In this document: positions 48,008-60,395 of the stretch, piece by piece
How positions within the stretch are numbered: the stretch's first letter is position 1
Layout of the letters: each line of letters starts with the position of its first letter
Notes under the pieces: model-generated
The model's input: only the letters and a program-made list of their open reading frames with translations
Databases searched by the model: none
What the model was told of the DNA's origin: nothing
Made by a program: the position numbers and the translations under genes
Assembly (NCBI GenBank): GCA_951640195.1
Contig: OX621173.1
Coordinates: 1,777,780 to 1,841,779, forward strand
Source: Porpolomopsis calyptriformis
Taxonomy: Eukaryota > Basidiomycota > Agaricomycetes > Agaricales > Hygrophoraceae
Direction: 5' to 3'
DNA: 64,000 nucleotides

Positions 48008-50056
48008 ATGAGCATCGGAAAATCAAAGAAGAAGGCCCTCCTCATTGGCATCAATTATGATAACAATAAGGATCTCTCTCTTTGTGGCCCACACCGAGCT
48101 GTGGAAGAGCTGAAGAAGCTGCTTTTGGGTGAGTTACCGCCTCCGTTCATGTAACCCATGTTCTTATTCTTTTTTTGCAGAGGTATATAAGTACGAAGAG
48201 GACGATATTGTGGTGATGCTGGACGGCAAGGAGCACGACAACCTGGAGCCGACTAGCGTTAATATGGTGAGTGAGAAGGGTCCGATTGGATTGTGAACCA
48301 TGCGACTGACGACCTGCTACAGCTGAGAGAAATCAAGAACCTGGTCCACGATGCACAGCCCGGCGACCATTTCTTCTTTTATTGTTTGTAGCCTCTTCCC
48401 TTACTTACCGCCTTCGCGGACCCAATGCTCAAACACCCTCCCACAGACGCTGGCCATTCCGAACAGATCCTCAACACGGATCACACTGAAGAAGATGACA
48501 TGGATGAAGGTAGGTGGGGTGCTCCATCTCCTGTGGTTCAGCCATCGACTCGTTCCCAGTGCTCGTATCATGCGACCAGCAAATTATTATCGACAACGTA
48601 CGTCATCTTTCTACACGGACAACTTATCCTTTCTAAACCCTTTTTCTACATCCCAGCAACTTCGTAAGTACTTGGTGGATCCCCTCCCCGTCGGGAGCAG
48701 CCTCACCGTGCGTCTTGGACCGCAAAGTATATCCTCGCATTCCTGACCCTCTCTGCCAGGCTATATTCGACTCATGTCACTCGGCAACGATTCTCGGTAG
48801 GTTGCGCACCTTATTTTCACAGGAACTGATCATCTTAGATCGCCCGCTAGACCTTGAGCACTTCCGCTGCAACAGGGTGTACACACCTTGGAAATTCAAT
48901 GGCACACGGCGGTGGTCGGACCCGAAACGTGCCGGTAATGGTAATGTCCCTTCCCCCGCCTGCTACTTCCTTGGCTGAGCGTAATTCATTAGTTCGCAGA
49001 CTAGCTTTAAATTTAAGTAAGTGGCGTTCACTTCTCGCCTGGCCATTACCTTGGTAATTTATCATCTTCGTTAGCTCTGAGTTCTCTGCGGATCTATGAG
49101 AACCGACGTGTGAGCGTCGATACCATCGAGACCAGGAGGCTGTCGATCGATGTCTTACCCGAGTCTGACTCCATATCCATCAAACGTCGATCATCCTCGT
49201 TTCGGTCGACGGAAGTTTGGTTTGATGCCCCAGAGTCTACACAAACGTCATCTTCCAGGACCAAGTCTACATCGACGGAGGTTTATTATGATTCGTTAGA
49301 GTCACTGCCGGTCTCGCAGTCGTCGATGATGATAGTCTCGAGAAACGGATCGTCTGGTTCCGTTTCATTCTCCAGCGCTGATTTGCCGATTCCGCGTTGT
49401 TCCTCTCCTGTGGGATATTGCTCGGGATTTTGCGATCCCGAAGTCGAGGAGAAATCCCAAATCGTTCGTTGTCGATCATGTAATGGAGTGCGGTGCTAAC
49501 TGTGTATTGTTGTAGGTTTGCATATCAGCATGCAAGGACTTCCAGCTGTCATGGGAGTCAGACGGGTCTTCAATGACGACGGTTAGATGATTTCTTTCAT
49601 TACAGTCATTCCCAAGACTCACCTTTGATATTCCTTTTCTTAGGCTATGATTGAATTTCTAAGCAAGTCTAATAGTCCTTACAATCATCCCACCTTTGCT
49701 GACGACTATACATCTAGGAGATAAACCTCACCCCCAATTGGACCAATTGATGAAGCACATCAGGCAAGCATTGACCGATTTTCAGACCGCACACCGAGCG
49801 GAATTACTTATCTCCATCGCAGTCATTCCATTTACAACCTTACAGTCGAACGGCACGATGTTTTCCGTGAGCTCAAAAAGAAATGCAAGGAATCTTCCGC
49901 CGACCGTGCGAATTGGCAGTTGGTACACGAGACCGGTGTTGACATTGAGAATTTTCAAGACCCTCAGGTATGAAATTATTTTTTTCAAGCGTCCGCCGGA
50001 CTGTCGTGCTGACATGATTTCTAAAGATTTCGAGCCTGAAAAAATTGGTGGGCTGA
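48008..50056 (+). CDS. Metacaspase (peptidase C14), 425 aa
   Basis: Fourteen exons: 48008-48128, 48181-48266, 48323-48383, 48447-48509, 48542-48597, 48657-48707, 48760-48796, 48839-48934, 49075-49463, 49516-49581, 49644-49674, 49718-49763, 49823-49967, 50027-50056; the total divides by 3. Metacaspases are Ca2+-dependent cysteine proteases that cut after Arg/Lys and take part in stress responses and cell death. The p20 part starts KKALLIGINY, has the His in YYAGHSEQ (H93) and the catalytic Cys in DSCHSATIL (C152). A ~130-residue Ser/Thr-rich linker (exon 9) separates it from p10 (VCISACKDFQLSWE, GSSMTTAMIEFL). There is no Pro/Gln-rich prodomain and no zinc finger. The exon 12-13 intron is GC-AG. 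The small exons are supported by frame and family pattern. Confidence 0.88.
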
Positions 50057-50401
50057 CATCTTCAGTTGAGGTCTTCCATTCTCATCGCGTCTGATTTAGG
50101 ATATGAAAGGGCTATTTACCCTCTGAATCACGACGGGATGCCCGTGATCGATTTACCTCCTTCCTGCTCTGGGTTGGACACCCCTGCTCCAAGTGTTTCC
50201 TTCATTCTGAACCGTTGCATATATCAGTTTCATGACAGCTAACCCCATAATGGACGGCTTGCATCCATCTATATATCATATATCTTAGCCTGTAGCCCGC
50301 CTCAGCTCATCTCTGTATATTATAGAATACCGTCTGTTTTGCGAGTAAATTCTTGATTACGATCAGTACACCAACGTAACATCATACAATGGGTAAGGAC
50401 T
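50057..50401. other. Short intergenic stretch between convergent genes
   Basis: It lies between the 3' ends of the metacaspase and BUB3. Only 3' UTR-like AT-rich sequence is seen. Confidence 0.5.
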
Positions 50402-51848
50402 TCAATTTCCAGTCCAACCTTTCGGCTAAAATCATAGTAAAAAAGGTCAGTAAAAAGTCACCAATGATGATAGACAAAACCTACTTTGACTTCATCTCCA
50501 ATGTTTCTGACGTACACAGCCGGTCTTTCAGCCGTTCTCGCACCTTCCTCGCTGTTATCCCAGGTATAACTGAGTCCAACGGCCAGTTTGAGGCCGTCGC
50601 AACTGAACGAGATTGAAGGAATAGCGTTATTGTATCTCGGGTACTGTCGCAAACGCTTTTTGGATTTGTGGTCCCAGATAGAGACAGTACCATCTGAGCC
50701 GGCGGAGGCAAAAGAGTTGTAACTGAAAAGGAGATATCAGATTCGTTGAGATGATTTTGTAGTTTTGAAAGGAAGACAGAAACGAACACGGGATGGAAGG
50801 CCAAGGAGTTGACGGGCCAGACGTGGTCCACGTCGTTGATGGTTTGACGATGGCACTTGAATGCGTATTTTTTATCTTGCGCGGCTGGACTAGGGTCGAA
50901 GTATTCGACTGCTATCCTGCCTTCCGTTGAACCAGTTGCATATCCTATATCAAAAAAAAGGGGGGGACGTCTCGTGAGAAGAATAAATATCGAAATCGAA
51001 GTACTCACCCTGCCCGTCGACCATGCATGCTATCGACCTGGTCATGAACTTCAAACTGCTCTCTCTCTCCTGTATGGGGGAGACCATATCCCGAATGTCG
51101 TATATATTGAATAACCTGCTGGCCATCGAGACGACAAGCATGTTGTCCACCAGATCCATGTGGTATATGCGTTCGGCGACGTCGTGGGAGGATTGTTGTG
51201 GAGAGGGTGCGCGAGGGTCCCAGAATCGGAGGGTCCGGTCCCACGAGCCTGTTATGAGGGCGTCTGGAGGTGTAATTGCGTGAGTAAGAAAGAACAGGAT
51301 AATTTCATGTGGTCTGGGAAGACTAACTGGCTTGTTTAGAGTAGTTCATGGAGGAGATCGAGTCGGAATGTAGACCTAGATGGGTGATCCTTTCCGTTTG
51401 CAAATCTAATCTTTTTTCAAAGTCAACGTCATCATGAGTGTAGATGTAAAGGTGATGCGAACAGAGGGGGAGTAAGCGAAAAGATGAATCTGCTTACTGT
51501 CGGACAGACGCGTCGAGGCCGCCACTGTATGCCAAGGCTGAATCAGAAGAGAAACAGCACGCCAACACTGCTGCTCTGTGCTCGAATTTTGATTGTTGAG
51601 TGTTCTTCGCGACGTCGTAGAATCGGACAGTCTGGGAGAGAGGACATCCATCGTTTGATGTGGATAAAGAAATTCAAACGTGTACTGACCGCATCCCATG
51701 ATGCAACAAGTAAGTGATCAGGGTTGGTTGGTGAAAAGTTAACGGTGGAAACGCTGTCGAACGGGGGATCTGAAAGTTCTATTTGGTCTAGGACGGATGG
51801 ATGGATGAGCACAAGTGTTCGGTCGGGTACTTCGCGCTTACCAGCCAT
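50402..51848 (-). CDS. BUB3: BUB3-like WD40 mitotic checkpoint protein, 328 aa
   Basis: Eight exons (high to low): 51842-51848, 51690-51778, 51498-51631, 51328-51410, 51009-51263, 50788-50944, 50485-50722, 50402-50425; the total divides by 3. Bub3 is a seven-bladed WD40 protein that loads Bub1 and BubR1/Mad3 on kinetochores. Characteristic text: ELSDPPFDSVSTVNFSP, LLVASWDATVRFYD, SGGLDASVRQLDL, ITGSWDRTLRFWDPRA, MLVVSMASRLFNIYDIR, SVEGR-like STEGRIAVEYFDP, FKCHRQ, YPVNSLAFHPV-like VWPVNSLAFHPV, SAGSDGTVSIWD. The length equals human BUB3 (328 aa). The 7-nt first exon (ATGGCTG) gives MAELSDPP. Without it, reading on from the same ATG would add about 20 unusual residues. The start lies about 80 bp from the Plavaka-like element. 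Confidence 0.9.
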
Positions 51849-52370
51849 CGGAGCCAAGTCTGGTAGGATTCAGTGGCCGGGCGATTCATAGAGAATTCAA
51901 GCGCTTACGTGATGGCCTTTCCCTTCGTCCATCAGCAAAAGTCGGAGAAGTTTACCTGGTCGGACCTTGCCAGGTATTGTCCACCTGGACCACCTGGAAG
52001 ACCCCCACCTTGTAATACAAAACCCCCACATCTTTTGTAGGCCAGGTTCGACTAACCTGGTCGGTTTGCGAGAACAGGGTATTCTCACCCATTATGTTAC
52101 ATGTTTATATTGCATTGTATGATCAATTCATTTAGTTCGCACCATTCCTTGCAAGGTACAAGATGTTTTTATTAGTCCGAGTATCTAACGAATACACACG
52201 ATACCAATATGATGCTAAGTCCAGAGTGCGACATGAGAAAAGGTTGGGACATGTGTAATCGACGAAAGCGAGGGAAAGGTGCGATTCAGAGAACGTAAGC
52301 GGCAGAAAACATGGATCGATACAACTGCGAATCAGCAAGGGGATGCGAGAAAAAAAATAAAGGCTCAATA

Positions 52371-54287
52371 TCAGTTCCATCGACGTCCTTTGCCCTTTGA
52401 GGCCTTGGAAGTCGGTTTAGTTTTGGCTTGAGGACGTTTAGAAGGTGCGGCGGGTGAGGGAACAGGATCTTCCTGTGATGCATTGGAAAGAGGGCTTCCA
52501 GAAAAGAGGTCCTGGTTGACGCGTGGAGTGGGGATGGGGGACAACGGCCGACGCGCGGGTGGGATGAAGGGACGCCTGGACCCGGTAGTAGGCACTGATG
52601 CCCTGGTCTGCAAGCTTGAAAGGGCAGGGTTGATGGACCAACGGTCAGTATGAGGCTGACGGTCAGCTTCACCAGTGCCCATGGGCAGTTGAGGTTCTGG
52701 AGGGGGCAATGCGGGAGGTGTGGGAGATGGGGCGAGAGATGGGGCAGGAGGTGTGGGAGATGGGGCGGGAGGTGTGGGGGTGTGGTCTTTGTTGGCGATG
52801 CGGGCACGACGGCGAGCGAGGATGCTTGAAAAATCGGAGGTTGAGCTTGCAATTGAGGGAGAGATCGTATCGTCTTGAGGTTGAGATAGAGGTCCAAAAA
52901 CAGTGCTATTGGGCCAGTATAATTTAGCAATAGAAATATAGTAGCAGGTACTCACTTGTTCCACCATTTTATTGTGTCCACACACCATTCATCCTCAGGG
53001 TTCAGCTCAAAGAGTTTGACGATATTCTTGAAAAACATTTCCTTGTCGAACTTGCCATCGTCTAGCCTCCAGTCATCTTGCATGCAAATAGCCCAACGTG
53101 CCTAGACAATAAGTATAGATCAGTAGTTCTAGCTTAATTATATTGATCAATAACGTACCTGAACTGCAGCATATGCGATCGATCTTGGAGTAACTCGCTC
53201 CATATTGTTCAACTTTGCTTGGCCAGCCTTGGCCTTGGGTTTTGACATGAGCATGGCAGCGGACGGTCCCTGAAAAATATGACGCCATATCTAGAGTGTA
53301 CAATGAGCAATGGTTTAGTAGTCAAGTAGATGTACTCACACAAACGAGATAAGGACCTCACAACAGTCCTTGCTCTAGGTCGCTAGGATCATACATGCTG
53401 TAGTTGTATAAGAATACAGGCATGTCGTCGTGAGATACAACTAAGCATCCATCTTCTAGCTTTTTTAGCGTGCTAAATCATGTATGTCAATTAACGTATA
53501 TTGAATAGATAGACATAAGACTCACCCTAAGCGATCGCCCTCAAACACATTGATGTATTTTAGCGGACAAAGCAAAAAGCCCAGCATGGGGTGTTTGAAA
53601 CCCTGGGATGTCGCCTTATCGCTACTTGGCTCGATGATGGGTTCAAGGACCTTCTTGTCCAGGCTGAGGGCAGCGTAGGTAAGACTAGTATCACGCAGGC
53701 TGCGTACATCGTCTGACCGTGCGCTACCAACAGCCCGGGTCATCTGTGGAAGCAAACATGTCAGTAATACTAGGAATGTGTAAACGAGTAGACTATACTG
53801 TTTTCGCAAGCTCGTCTAGTTGCTGTGGTTGAGACTTGAATTTTCGACAGTGCATTTCAAACGAGGGAACTTTCTTGAGAATGATATTGAAGATACGTTG
53901 CAAATCTTGACGTTGTTCTTGGGTAATGCTGTGATAATAAAATGTTAGTGCATGTTCTTGAGAAGACAGACACGTACCCATCATCGTATGGCTCATCTGA
54001 AAGCTCAGCTCCGTGTGCTGCCATACCTGCATAAAAAACTTGAATAAAACTCATGAACGGGTCTTCGGTTCTTCCAATCCATTTCGCAACTTTCAGGTAA
54101 GGGTCAAGCAGTGACATCCTACAAAATAAACTCTAAGTTGCCCAGCTCAGAGGTCTGTGTTGACTCACCTTGATTTCTTACGAGACTTGGATTCTAAATC
54201 GTCAGATAATGTCCTTTTCAGCCGTGTTGAAACCTCATTTCCTCCATGGCTTTCGTGGTCAGAGTTGTCACAGTCATTTGTGGGCAT
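52371..54287 (-). CDS. Accessory gene of the Plavaka-like element (DUF6698-like)
   Basis: The gene is divergent to the transposase. Exon 1 (54169-54287) starts MPTNDCDNSDHESHGG, then SKSRKKSR. Further exons lie at about 53978-54118 (MSLLDPYLKVAKWIGR), 53798-53928 (QEQRQDLQRIFNII), 53524-53755 (SLTYAALSLDKKVLEPII), 53340-53460, 53160-53290 (IWRHIFQGPSAAML), 52975-53100 (FKNIVKLFELNPEDEW) and 52371-52950 (Pro-rich tail ending KGKGRRWN). Proteins with the IWRHIF-GPSxA block occur with Plavaka-class elements in Agaricomycetes and resemble DUF6698; that assignment is from memory. The function is unknown. The central exon boundaries are approximate. Confidence 0.65.
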
Positions 54288-54477
54288 AGCAAGCAAAGGA
54301 AGAGGGGCAGATGGAGGTGCGGAAGAAAGAAGCACAGAGATACGTCATGATAAGTGTGGAAGTAAAATGCCTGGAAGTAAAACACCCAAGTCTAATTTCT
54401 CACGGTTTTTGCGCTCATCGTGCTCATCGATGCCTACGATCTCCCTTCATTTGCTACTTCTGTCCCTCATAATTCTT

Positions 54478-57400
54478 ATGGTTCTATGTCCATCTTGTCA
54501 TGCTACCTTCAAGAATAATCATGGACTCTCAAGACATCGTGCGTCCTGTAAACAAGCACGAGTTGGGAATGTCCGCCTCTTGGAGGGAATTGAGCGTGCA
54601 ACAGCTGCGAAGGTTGCCCGTAGGCTTGCAGGGGATGTTGCAGAAGAGCGGCGGCAGCAGGAGGGGGAGGATATTTCTACTGGACTTGACATATGACTTT
54701 GATCTCATCAAGTACTCATTTATTTTGTATCGTACTAATAATTTGTACTTATAGACACACTCTATGGATGTCAATATAGATTTACCAGACCCACCTGAGG
54801 CATATAGACCACTACCCACAACCTCTGGACGTCAGCGGAGGTTTCCACGCCGCTATGATGATTTTTTACCATCCCAATTACGCCCACTTCCACATATGCC
54901 AGAACCCATACGTCCAGTGCAAAATAGTGCACCATCTCCCACTCTGGATTCCCCAGTTGCTTCACAGCCTGGGTCGCCATCCCCACCCAGTGAAGATCTA
55001 GACATGCACATTCTTGAAACAGAGCCAAATCGATTTGGTTTCTATCGTGTCTACGATATTCTACCATCCCACGACCCAGACGAGGCTACTTCCTTTGACA
55101 GTCTTTGTGATAATACCACCCCCCCGCACTCTGTCTCATATCCACCAAATACTAATATGTTCGGGTCATTTCTCAATGCGACTATTTTTCGTCTCATGGA
55201 TTGGTTCTACAATGGATCCCTTACGAAGTCTGTTGCTGATCTTCAAACGCTTGTGGACGATGTTCTTCTTGCTGGAGATTTCAAGATAGATGAACTCCAG
55301 GGATTCAATGCTACAAAATCACTCAAGAGCTTGGATGAATATGAAGATCTGAACACGTCAGAATTTGCTGCGAAGGACGGCTGGACCAAGGGATCTGTCA
55401 AGATCCGTTTACCTGCTGAGAAGGTCAAACATACGTCGGAACTCCACGCACCAGAATTTGAAGTTGACGGGATCTGGTATCGAAAGCTCACGCAGGTTGT
55501 AGTCTCAGCATGCCAGCAAGCTGATTCTATTAATTTTCATCTCACCCCTTTCAAACTCTTTCGGAAGAAGTCTGATGGTGAACCACCCGAGCGTGCTTAT
55601 AGCGAAGTTTACAATACCGACGCCTTCATATCTGAACACAAGAAGGTCCAATCTGAACATCGCCATGATGACCCCCCTCTTGAAAATGTCATAGCTGCTC
55701 TGATGCCCTACTCCGACTCCACCCACCTTGCCAGCTTTGGGACAGCATCCCTCTGGCCAATCTACGTCTTCTTCGGCAACATCTCCAAGTACATCCGCAG
55801 CAAGCCGACCTCATTCTCAGCCAACCATCTTGCTTATATCCCTACAGTAAGTTTTTTATTCATATTTCATAACTGTGTAACATATCGTCTTTCAGTTACC
55901 TGATACGATACAAGATGTGTACCGCAACTTATTTGCGAAAAGCGCAACTGCCGCTGTTCTTACCCAGCTCAAGCGGGATCTTATGCATGCAATCTGGGAG
56001 CTATTGCTCGATCCAGAGTTCATGCATGCATACGAGCATGGGATCATCGTCAAGTTCTGGGATGGTATAGTGAGGCGAGTATTCCCTCGCTTCTTTCTCT
56101 ACTCTTGCGACTACCCTGAAAAGTAAGTGCATTATCCTTTATATCTGACATGTCTAATGTACATTTTATTAGAGCGCTCCTTGCATCAATTCGATCACTT
56201 GGGCATTGTCTGTGTCCACGCTGTTTGGTGCTAAAAGATCAAATACATCGAATGGGGACAAAACTGGATATGCGCCGGAGAGAGAACATACGGGAAGATA
56301 ATCAACACCGGCAGCGGAAGGTTGAGACTGCACGGGGATGGATTTTTGAGAAGGGGTATGCAGTCAACAGCACGGCAGTGGATCGCATGTTAACCAGCAA
56401 TTCCTCAGTCCCTGTACGGGTAAGTACACGATATGACTTCTGAAATATTATCATATAAATTCAATCATAGAATGCATTCTCTCGCCGCCTTCTTTGCTTT
56501 GGCGTCAACCTTTTTTCCCTCTTTGTTCCAGACCTCCTGCACGAATTCGAACTTGGCGTATGGAAGGCCATGTTCACTCATCTCTTGCGAGTACTCTACG
56601 CATCTGGTGGCGATGCTATACAGAAACTTAACTGGAGGTAAATCCATAACTGCTCGTGTAATTCAATTTGACTTATATTGTTTTTTATAGGTATCGACAA
56701 GTTCCTACATTTGGTCGTGACACAATACAGAAATTCAGCAACAACGCTTCTGGGATGAAGAAACTTGCTGCCCGAGATTTTGAGGACCTACTCCAAGTGC
56801 GTTCTTCGAATGCCTTTATTCAAGTATTGCTCACATTATTTCCTAGTGCGCAATGCCAGTATTTGAATTCTTGCTGCCATCTCCACACAACGAGATGGTA
56901 CTCAACGTTCTTTTTACCCTCTCAACATGGCACGCCCTTGCCAAACTACGTCTACACACTGAATCAAGTCTAAAATTTTTTGAATTAACCACCTCAGCTG
57001 TCGGCCATTTACTGCGTCAATTCTCCCAAACTGTTTGTCAAGCCTTTTCAACATATGAACTACCATCTGAAGAAGCTGCTCGTGGACGTCGCACAGCTGC
57101 AAAAGGCTCTAGTAGTAAAGGGAAGGCACGGGTTGGTGGTCCTAAACCACGAGTCTTCAATATGGCCACGTATAAGTTTCATGTGTTGGGTGACTACGTA
57201 TTAGCTATACGGGCATTTGGAACCACTGAAAACTTCACAACTCAAGTGGTAAGTTCTTCTATCACATTCGTTGCAAGTGCGTATGGATTCCAACTAACTG
57301 TTTCTATTCAGGGAGAACTCGAGCACAAACGGGTCAAAAGATTTTACGCTCGCACAAACAAAATGAGAACATTTACAGAACAAATCGCCAAGCATCAGCG

Positions 57401-58649
57401 ATGACAAGAGACTTTGCGTAAAATTTCGCTCCGCCTAGAACGACCTCCCTCCGACAACGAGATATTTGACTCAGAAGATCCAAGTTGTCATCACCATATC
57501 TCTCGTGGTGGTGACGCCTACAATGTGACACGATTTCTTGCCGACAATGCAGGAGATCCTGCCATCACTGTGAGTACATCTAGCATCAGTCTGAGTTTTA
57601 CTGAGAACATATGATCTAGGATTTTCTACTGAAGCTCCAAGAGCACCTCCTGGCTCGTATTTTAGGGGACTCAAATACTGACACAACCCAGTTCTCGGAC
57701 GAAGATCGCTCGTCCATTTCCTTTGTCAATAACCGGATTTTTCGACACAAAGTCCTTCGGATCAACTATACCACGTACGACATGCGGAGGTGTCAAGATA
57801 CGCTCAACCCGCGGATTCCAGGCCATGCGAATGTCATGGTCTTATCACAAGAGGATGACAACGAGGCATCGCCTCATCCCTACTGGTACGCCCGGATCAT
57901 TGGGGTCTTTCATGCCCTTGTCCGACATGCCGGGTCTTCCATGGACGCCCAAAGGATGGATTTCCTTTGGGTCCGGTGGTATGGGCATGATCTTGATTAT
58001 CACGCTGGTTGGAAGGCCAAACGCCTTCACCGGGTTGGATTCATAGACTCCCGCGACCCTGATGCATTCGGGTTCATTGACCCAAGAGATGTTATCCGCG
58101 GTTCACACCTCATCCCAGCTTTTGCATATGGCTACCGCTCTGATCTTTTAGGTCCATCTCCTTTAGCTCGACGGCCATGCGAGAATGACGAAGACTGGTT
58201 TTATTCCTACGTGAATGTGTAAGTTATATATCTTATTTCTTCTCTACTGCATACTGATTGATTGCGGTTCAAACAGATTTGTCGATCGCGATATGTTTAT
58301 GCGATACTACAGCGGTAGCGTTGGTCAGAAAGGGATCTGCGCTGTCCCAGGTTCCGACTCACCAGACACGACGACTTGCGGAAATGAAGAGGGAGACGTC
58401 TCGGATGAAGACGACGAGAACCCTAGCCAGGGTGACTCGACAGGAGACCGACAACCTCACGAAAATCTTGAAGAACCCAGAGACGACGAACCCATGGGAT
58501 CCAACGGCGCTGAAACCCCCGACGAGGATGAGTTGTACGACTACGGATATGAGGAAGACGACGAAGAAGACTCACAATTGCATGACGAAGACGGCGGGGT
58601 GGATATGCCGGGAGATATCTTAGATGAGGCAGGTTTTGCGCCGCTGTAA
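54478..58649 (+). pseudogene. Plavaka-family transposase with a premature stop
   Basis: The first exon starts near 54478 with a C2H2-like finger: MVLCPSCHATFKNNHGLSRH. Later exons: 54755-55846, 55896-56122, 56173-56419, 56471-56637, 56691-56796, 56847-57248, 57312-57569, 57620-58218, 58277-58649. Family text includes DGIWYRKLTQVVVSAC, FGTASLWPIYVFFGNISKYI, CPRCLV, FVPDLLHEFELGVWKA, GELEHKRVKRFYARTNK, FVNNRIFRHKVLRINYTTYD, HPYWYARIIGVFH and FVDRDMFMRYYSG; the C-terminus is acidic. In the exon at 57312-57569 the frame reads AKHQR, then TGA (57402-57404), then QETLRK, with coding text continuing in the same frame. The junction between the first and second exon is not clear. The copy is probably inactive unless the stop is spliced out or read through. 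Confidence 0.78.
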
Positions 58650-58895
58650 CTTAGTAGATTCTGTTGTACAATACCCTACAATAACTTGTCGTTTCATCTT
58701 GTTACAATGGTCATACATCTTGAAATCTACAAGTTAAACTCATTACAAGTTGCTAATAGACTTTGCCAGCATCTAAGAACCTTTCCGGGTGAATACCTGG
58801 AAGATGAGGGCCTTACAACTCATTACCCTGCCGGACCTGGTTGGCCGGACCTTACCGGATGGACCTTGCAAGGTCTAGTTTTCGGACTTTTGCTG

Positions 58896-60221
58896 ATGTC
58901 AGGGGATGCAACGTCGAACGTTCAAACATCCATCATGGCCGCAAACGTAGAGCTCTGGATGCAATTCGATGGTCTATACCGGTCTGCGCTATTAATTCCT
59001 GTCGATACGTGCCAGCGCTTCTCGGTACATCCTCTTACCTGGTTGCGCTATCTCGGGTTTACAATCTATGGTACCGAAGGCCACATCTCCACCTTAGCTG
59101 GTGGCTCAGAGGTCGACTATTACCAAGGTAGTATACTGCCTGGTATTTATTACTATGTATCAGGAGGCGAGTCATATTTCGGCGTCCAAGCACCCCCCTT
59201 TCACCTTCGACGTTAGAAGAGCGTTTGCTTGATCCTAATTTGATGGACGACAGAACTTCAGATACATCAGCTATCTCCGTCAGCCGGCGCAATTTCAGAA
59301 CTAAGGTGACTGTTCGTGACCACACCTGTGTGATGACGGGGACAGAATACGTTCAGGCGTGTCATATCGTTCCTCACGCAAAGGGACACCAGGTGTGTTT
59401 TGAATATCTCTTGAATCATTCCGAGTTCTCATTTCAGGTCAAGTACATGACTAATCTCGCCGATCATAAGCATGAAGTTCTGGACCCTCCCCTGGACGAC
59501 ATCAACGATACACGTAACGGGATCCTACTTGCCTTACAGCTGTACGGTCCATTTGGGGCCTCTCAGGTTGCTTTTTTGCAAGTCAGTTATTGAACCTAAT
59601 TGTCTTCCATGTGGTTGAATCAATTCATAGACCCCAAATTTTGCCATGACTGTCAACGACGTGGACCTCGTCGCACAACCCAACATCAATGGTCTGGGTT
59701 TCGTCGTACAACCATCGGTCGCAACCCGTCGCCTCACATTTCAGCACTTCGACTTACATGATGTTGCCACCGCCACCCTGGCTCCTCACAACTCCGATGC
59801 AAGAATTTCAAACAGTGCCGAGTGGCCACCCCCTCTGATATTCGACATAGCCTATGGTTGTGCCGCCCTCAATACGTGGGGAGCGGCTTCATTTAAAACT
59901 TTCGCCCGAAGACGCACTAGGGATATTTATTACACCAATGGTGATGGCGGCAGCGGAGGTGGTGACGGGGGTGGTGGTAACGACAGGAATGGGGGTAACG
60001 GGGGGCCAGGTGATAAACATTCCCAGCAGAAACATGATCGCAACGCACGGGCTGCCAGACGGGAGGAAAGGATGTATGGTCAGCAAGCAAGCAACACCGC
60101 AGACCCTCAGGCCCCTGACCTTGCCGACATGGTCATGGCGTTATGGATGCATAATGCGAGGAAGGGAAGCACATACAATGAAGGCGGACACGACCCGGGA
60201 GAAAGTCCGAACATGGCTTGA
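58896..60221 (+). CDS. HNH-nuclease-domain (HNH_2-like) protein, 382 aa
   Basis: Four exons: 58896-59170, 59254-59392, 59438-59581, 59631-60221; the total divides by 3. The N-terminal domain has NVELWMQFDGLYRSALLIPV and HPLTWLRYLGFTIYG. The HNH-like core is VTVRDHTCVMTG followed by QACHIVPHAKG, with DDINDTRNGILLALQLY after it (the third part of the motif is N-rich). The C-terminus contains a Gly/Asn-rich low-complexity stretch (residues about 285-310) and a charged tail. Proteins of this layout are frequent in Agaricomycetes; their role is unknown. The first ATG (58896) overlaps the right end of the transposon; the next in-frame ATG is at about 58935. Confidence 0.75.
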
Positions 60222-60395
60222 TTCTGCAGAGTAGCCTGTATATTAATTCTACTCATTATGAGAATTTCAACTGTAAGGTGCAAGTCCCCAGTGTTGGTTT
60301 TTGGATGAGCATCAGCGCTCGTCGTTACCTTGTACTTCCTCACGTGTTTGCCTCACGAGCTCAAACTGTTTCTCCAACAATTACCAAGCACATGA

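Larger units (their letters stand above)
51930..58898. mobile_element. Plavaka-like (CACTA-related) DNA transposon, about 7 kb
   Basis: The region carries a Plavaka-type transposase (+) and a divergent accessory gene (-). The sequence catcagcaaaagtc near 51930-51943 recurs inverted at 58885-58898, and related ggacctt/ccagg motifs follow inside both ends (51960-52060 and 58800-58880), as expected for terminal and subterminal repeats of this class. A tc dinucleotide just outside both ends may be a short target duplication; the exact ends are uncertain. The insertion lies between BUB3 and the HNH gene. Confidence 0.72.

Noticed and set aside
58686..58895. Upstream extension of the HNH gene from 58707
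   Set aside because: This part lies inside the transposon end and has subterminal repeat sequence; the family-like N-terminus begins only at about 58935.
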